Assembly: GCA_008682415.1 (NCBI GenBank)
Contig: VANK01000007.1
Span: forward strand, 268,696-332,695
Direction of reading: 5' to 3'
Origin: Acidobacteria bacterium AB60
GTDB taxonomy: Bacteria; Acidobacteriota; Terriglobia; Terriglobales; Acidobacteriaceae
DNA length: 64,000 nt
This document shows, piece by piece, positions 60,815-64,000 of the stretch. Each line of letters opens with the position of its first letter. Position 1 is the first letter of the stretch. Both the position numbers and the translations under genes were made by a program. The notes under the pieces were generated by a model. The model saw only the letters and a list, made by a program, of their open reading frames with translations. It did not search any database and had not been told where the DNA came from.

Positions 60815-62056
60815 CTAATACGGCAGCTCCGTCTCCGCATTCCCCCGCCACCGCTCGCTCTCCCGAAAGTCCAGCGGAAACACCGTCCGCACCGCCCCCG
60901 TGAGCTGATCCTGGAACTGGTTTCCAAACTCCGCCTGCATCTCCTTGTGCAACCGGCGGATCATGTGCCAGGAGAGATTCGGAATATTCAGCTCCATCCC
61001 GATCGGCTTCAGCCGCCGCGTCAGCAGATTAGTCTGGTTCACCGGGCTCCCGTTGCGCGACGTCAGCACGAACCGGCTCGCCCCATGTGCCTTCGGGCTT
61101 CTGCTGAGCCGCTGCAGAATCGGAAGAAGCGGCTTGGGGATTCCCAGGCTGCTCAGCCGGCGCTTCGACACGCTGCCGAGCTGCCCCCGCATCCACTCCT
61201 CCCGCACCAGGATCGTGCGCGCAGGAATCATCTCCCCCTCGCACTCCACCGCCGCGTCTGTCAGGTTCACGCGGTTCCATTGCAGCCCGCAGATCTCCGC
61301 CACCGTCATCCCCGTCAGCATCGCCATCAGCGTCATCTCCTTCTCCGGATAACGCATCAGCTGCAACAGCCGGCTCACGTCGGCCACCGATAGAACCACC
61401 GCTTGCGTCCGATGCAATTTGGGCAGCTTGATCGTCGATGCCGGGTTCTCCCCGTCGAAGTACATCTCCAGCTGCGCATACGAGAAGATCGTGCTCACCA
61501 CGTTGCGAATGTGCATCACCGTCTGCCGCGAGTACCCCCGTGACAGCGCCGCCGCAACCAGGTGCTGCACATACTCCGGGCGCACCTCACCCAGCGCAAT
61601 CTGCCCCAGGTACGGCCAGTCGGCCAGCGAGCGCAGCTTCACCTTCGGCCGCCGCGGTTCCACCCGGAAGGCGCGATCCACCTCCTCCGGACGAAGCACA
61701 TGCTTCAGCATCGACTGATAATGCATCCGGCCGGCGTAGCCCTTCGACGCCACGTACTCGGGAATGAACTTCCGCTCCACAAACTCCGACACCGTCATCC
61801 GCGAGTGCAGCGCCGCCTTTTCCGCGCGCGCCCCCGAGACGATCATCCTCCAGACGATCTGCTGCGCCTCCTCGCGGCTCAACCCCTTGGGCCCCGTCGC
61901 CATCCCTACCCAGATCGGATGCCCCGCCGCACGGCGGCCTCCCCCAGGCGCAACTTCGCCCATGGCGTGGCTCAGCGAGCCGCTGTCCCAGCTCAGCTTC
62001 CAGAAGCCGTCCTCGAGATACAACGCGCTATTGCGGGGTAATGCCTCTCGGCCCAT
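60815..62056 (-). CDS. Tyrosine recombinase-like protein with degenerate catalytic residues
   Basis: A 413-residue protein of the phage-integrase/tyrosine recombinase fold. The N-terminal part (about 1-85) is an atypical arm, the core-binding domain (85-205) is helical, and the catalytic fold (about 220-400) has LLQLMRYPEKEMTLMAMLTG followed by TVAEICGLQW. The box I Arg of TGLRxxE is replaced (Thr251). Box II keeps His364 and Arg367 (SWHMIRRLHKEM), but the second His of HxLRH is Arg. No LGHxxxxxTxxYxH block, and so no Tyr nucleophile, is found; the C-terminus ends LPY. It is probably inactive as a recombinase or has a new DNA-binding role. No attachment site was proved. Confidence 0.85.
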   Translation of the reverse strand: MGREALPRNSALYLEDGFWKLSWDSGSLSHAMGEVAPGGGRRAAGHPIWVGMATGPKGLSREEAQQIVWRMIVSGARAEKAALHSRMTVSEFVERKFIPEYVASKGYAGRMHYQSMLKHVLRPEEVDRAFRVEPRRPKVKLRSLADWPYLGQIALGEVRPEYVQHLVAAALSRGYSRQTVMHIRNVVSTIFSYAQLEMYFDGENPASTIKLPKLHRTQAVVLSVADVSRLLQLMRYPEKEMTLMAMLTGMTVAEICGLQWNRVNLTDAAVECEGEMIPARTILVREEWMRGQLGSVSKRRLSSLGIPKPLLPILQRLSRSPKAHGASRFVLTSRNGSPVNQTNLLTRRLKPIGMELNIPNLSWHMIRRLHKEMQAEFGNQFQDQLTGAVRTVFPLDFRESERWRGNAETELPY

Positions 62057-62300
62057 CTTTCTTCCTTGCCTCTAAACGATTGTTCCGCCCCTCCGACGGG
62101 ATTCTCCGTCCCTCCCCAGGCGTCGGATGAACCACCAGCCTGGCGGGCTCTCTGGGAAAACGGCAACCGTACCTGAATTCGTAATTAAAAAATTCTCGAG
62201 AGAAAATGCCCGGGAGCAAATACGCTCTCAGGCTTTTCTGTTTTGTCCATCCATCCGGATTCCCGTTTCCACAAAATCAACGGCAATCCCCAAATTCCAA
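62057..62300. other. AT-rich spacer between the Crp/Fnr gene and the recombinase-like gene
   Basis: A 244-base interval, unusually AT-rich for this window between about 62165 and 62215 (TAATTAAAAAATTC and AGAGAAAAT). TTCGTAATTAA occurs here at about 62179 and again inside the end of the Crp/Fnr gene at about 62353, an 11-base direct repeat about 170 bases apart. Small inverted pieces (TTCTC-GA-GAGAA) are also present. It may hold the promoter of the recombinase-like gene. Confidence 0.35.
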
Positions 62301-63107
62301 CTACATCAGGTGCCCGGATGCGTGAAGCGCCACCGCCGCCTGCCCCGTGCCTTCGTAATTAACCTCTGTGCGGAAACGGACGAGATCGCGCACCAAAATC
62401 GCCTCGCGCCGCGGCACCACCAGCCCCGACCGCGCCCACTTGGCCAGCGCCCGGCTGATCGTGAACACCGTCAGGCCCGTCATCTGGCTCAACTCTTCGC
62501 GCCGCAGGTTGATCGCGATGCCATCGCCGCTCGGCTCGCCGACGCGCTCCAGCAGCCGCAGAAGCGTCAGCCCGAGGCGCTGCGCCGCTGTGCCCGTCGC
62601 AATCTCGCTGAACATCTTCTCCAGCTCCACCAGCCGCCCGCTCAGAATGTCGTGAATGTTCGCCGTAATCCGCGGCATGCGCGATTCGATTGTCCGGAAA
62701 TCCCGGTACTCCCACACAAACGCCTTGGAACTCTCCATCGCGCACGCCGAGCAAGCATGCGTGAAGATCTGGCTGTCCGCATGCAATCCCACCGTGTCGC
62801 GCGAGCGGATCACGCGCAAAATCACCTCTTGCCCGCTCAGGCTGGTCTGCGTCACTTTCACCATCCCCGAGTGCACCATCACCAGCTTGTTAAATGGCTC
62901 CCCCTGCAAAAAGATCATCTCGTTGCGCGCAAACCTCTTCAGCCGCGAATACGACAGCACCTCGTCGCACTCGGCATGCGACAGCCCGGCAAACAGGGGA
63001 GACGTGTACATCAGATGAAACTGTTCGGAGATTGCCCTCTGCTCAATCGATCGCGATTGGGCGCGGCCCGCGGCCAGAGAATCCCTCTCAAATCGTTCCG
63101 TATCCAA
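62301..63107 (-). CDS. Crp/Fnr-family transcriptional regulator
   Basis: A 268-residue regulator. The cyclic-nucleotide-binding domain (about 30-155) begins PLFAGLSHAECDEVLSYSRL and contains IFLQGEPFNKLVMVHSGMVKVTQ, a shape like FNR-family sensors. The cAMP phosphate cassette (RxxS) and an N-terminal FNR Cys cluster are not visible. CSACAM near residue 120 supplies Cys residues. The C-terminal winged helix (about 185-250) has LRREELSQMTGLTVFTISRALAKWARSGLV, the Crp HTH signature. The start is a TTG preceded by AGGAGG. The ligand could be a redox or heme signal. An inverted repeat at 63159-63182 may be its own operator. Confidence 0.92.
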   Translation of the reverse strand: MDTERFERDSLAAGRAQSRSIEQRAISEQFHLMYTSPLFAGLSHAECDEVLSYSRLKRFARNEMIFLQGEPFNKLVMVHSGMVKVTQTSLSGQEVILRVIRSRDTVGLHADSQIFTHACSACAMESSKAFVWEYRDFRTIESRMPRITANIHDILSGRLVELEKMFSEIATGTAAQRLGLTLLRLLERVGEPSGDGIAINLRREELSQMTGLTVFTISRALAKWARSGLVVPRREAILVRDLVRFRTEVNYEGTGQAAVALHASGHLM

Positions 63108-63158
63108 GGTGACCTCCTGCTAGTCCATTCCGTACCGGGGCCCGTAACTTAGTGCGAT

Positions 63159-63182
63159 CTCCGAAGTAACTTGTTTTCGGAG
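63159..63182. promoter_or_regulatory. Candidate operator upstream of the Crp/Fnr gene
   Basis: CTCCGAA (63159-63165) and TTCGGAG (63176-63182) form a 7-bp inverted repeat with a 10-base spacer, 51 bases upstream of the regulator's TTG start. GTAACTT occurs twice nearby. This is a plausible autoregulatory site or hairpin. Confidence 0.35.
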
Positions 63183-63769
63183 GTAGAAAGGTAACCCTCG
63201 CCCGGAACGACCTTGCAGCATCGTTGGGGCTGGTCCTCCGCCGCGGAACTCCGAACCAGCGGGAGATAACATCACGCCAGATAAAGCCGGACCATTACAG
63301 CAGGATCATGTCATGTCACTTTTCACCAACGGCACGTTGCAACTCTTGACTTGGCGCAAAAGTAGAGCGCGTTTTTCGCCGGCCTCGCTGCGAATGTCCC
63401 GAAATGATGCATGAGGAGATGCTTGCTACGGCGCGATATGCGGAGATAGGCGGGAAGGGAAGAAGCAAGCTATCAGATTGATCATCTGCGGCCGCGGCCA
63501 ACCTTCATCGGCATGTTTGAGCAGGAAGCAAACACGCGCCTGAAACAGCCACAGCCGTCGGCCCAAACCAGTGCGCGAATAGGCTGACTTAGTCGTCGAG
63601 TTATATGAGAATCCGATGAGGACGCGGTAGCGTAAATGCGGACCGAAATCAGGGGGGTAGGATCTCGGTCCGCTTATCTAGTTATGGGCCCATCCCAGTT
63701 ATCAGGGCTTGGTCCAGCGCGCCCATGGGCTCTGGTTGCCGCAGGGCTTGGGACTTGCCCCAATGACAG
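63183..63769. other. Non-coding stretch after the Crp/Fnr gene region
   Basis: Apart from the operator-like repeat just before it, I see no convincing gene. The short open frames have poor composition and no recognisable motif. CCGAAATCAGG and CTCGGTCCG appear around 63642-63671 without clear pairing. Confidence 0.45.
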
Positions 63770-63817
63770 CCGGGATGGATTGATTCTTCCTTGTGAAGAA
63801 GCAATCCTCCATCCCGG
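63770..63817. repeat. Long imperfect inverted repeat/hairpin
   Basis: CCGGGATGG (63770-63778) pairs with CCATCCCGG (63809-63817). After a bulge, ATTG pairs within CAATCC, and TTCTTC (63784-63789) pairs with GAAGAA (63795-63800) around loop CTTGT. The arms of about 20 bases lie in otherwise unstructured sequence and could be a terminator, a small-RNA element or a miniature transposon remnant. Confidence 0.6.
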
Positions 63818-63916
63818 GAACGAGCTAACTCCCCTTCAACTTTCCTGGCAGTTATCTTGTAGGTTCCCCTGCCGCGCTTTTCGCGAACCCACTGCAACTC
63901 AAATCCACAATGCCAT

Positions 63917-64000
63917 CACTGACCACTGACCACTGACCACTGACCACTGACCACTGACCACTGACCACTGACCACTGACCACTGACCACTGACCACTGAC
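63917..64000. repeat. Heptamer tandem repeat, 12 perfect copies, running off the window
   Basis: CACTGAC is repeated without variation 12 times from 63917 to 64000. The array continues at the window edge. The plus-strand unit is CACTGAC (equivalently TCAGTGG on the other strand). The exactness suggests slipped-strand expansion. No gene frame crosses it visibly. Confidence 0.97.

Noticed and set aside
62179..62363. TTCGTAATTAA direct repeat as attachment sites for the recombinase-like gene
   Set aside because: An 11-base repeat in an AT-rich spacer can arise by chance, one copy is inside a gene, and the recombinase seems catalytically dead.
63636..63929. Short open frames in the last kilobase (plus and minus strand)
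   Set aside because: They have no Shine-Dalgarno, no recognisable motif and overlap the hairpin or heptamer array.

Overview
The window is GC-rich, densely coded chromosomal DNA that looks like a member of the Acidobacteriota, most likely class Terriglobia (Acidobacteriaceae and relatives). This is inferred from gene content, not from a marker phylogeny. The clues are a PadR regulator paired with a very large MacB/FtsX-type permease (the acidobacterial duplicated orphan permease type), an orphan PstS, a DUF4965-type secreted glutaminase, an ECF sigma / anti-sigma / DUF3106 trio, a secreted M13 peptidase, GH3, and a PQQ dehydrogenase with a separate cytochrome c. I saw no plasmid backbone, prophage, intact insertion sequence or CRISPR array. 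The one integration-type gene, a tyrosine recombinase-like protein, lacks key catalytic residues.

Layout. 1-6.1 kb: the start of an aquaporin-like gene, an OpgC-like membrane protein, an M13 peptidase, and a PhoB/PhoR-type two-component pair. 6.15-6.47 kb: a non-coding leader with a CRP-like site in its promoter and several stable hairpins, ahead of a 61-residue protein. 6.7-15.2 kb: a lipase, TetR/aldo-keto reductase divergon, secreted phosphoesterase, lipocalin-like protein, glutaminase and PstS. 15.2-18.3 kb: PadR and its large permease, with the PadR promoter and start codon inside a 14-bp inverted repeat. 18.4-33.9 kb: metallo-beta-lactamase-fold hydrolase, PQQ dehydrogenase with diheme cytochrome, an AI-2E-type transporter fused to a B12-binding-like region, small membrane proteins, a TPR protein, an AraC/flavodoxin divergon, a diguanylate cyclase and an M23 lipoprotein.

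33.9-46.8 kb is core metabolism: glnS; an asd-lysC-DUF3237-dapB run for the aspartate/lysine branch; an nrdR-proC-isocitrate dehydrogenase-YCII run; hfq-hflX; a NUDIX hydrolase; and ispD/ispF of the MEP isoprenoid pathway. 46.9-48.8 kb is a compact ArsR-VOC-SRPBCC-DoxX cassette with a visible promoter and operator. 49-56.2 kb holds an acyltransferase/SGNH protein, tRNA-Val(CAC), the sigma/anti-sigma/DUF3106 trio and a GH3 beta-glucosidase that needs two single-base frameshift corrections. 56.4-64 kb holds a 1194-residue PAS-GGDEF-EAL protein, elongation factor P with Asn at the usual Lys tip, the degenerate recombinase, a Crp/Fnr regulator, and a non-coding end with a long hairpin and a 12-copy heptamer repeat that runs off the window.

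Most genes were identified by reading translated sequence and recalling family motifs; no database search was run. Start codons were adjusted where a Shine-Dalgarno, signal peptide or family start argued for it. The points most worth checking are the structured leaders at 6.2 and 19.7 kb, the PadR repeat/leaderless start, the transporter-B12-like fusion, the degenerate recombinase and the doubly frameshifted GH3 gene.
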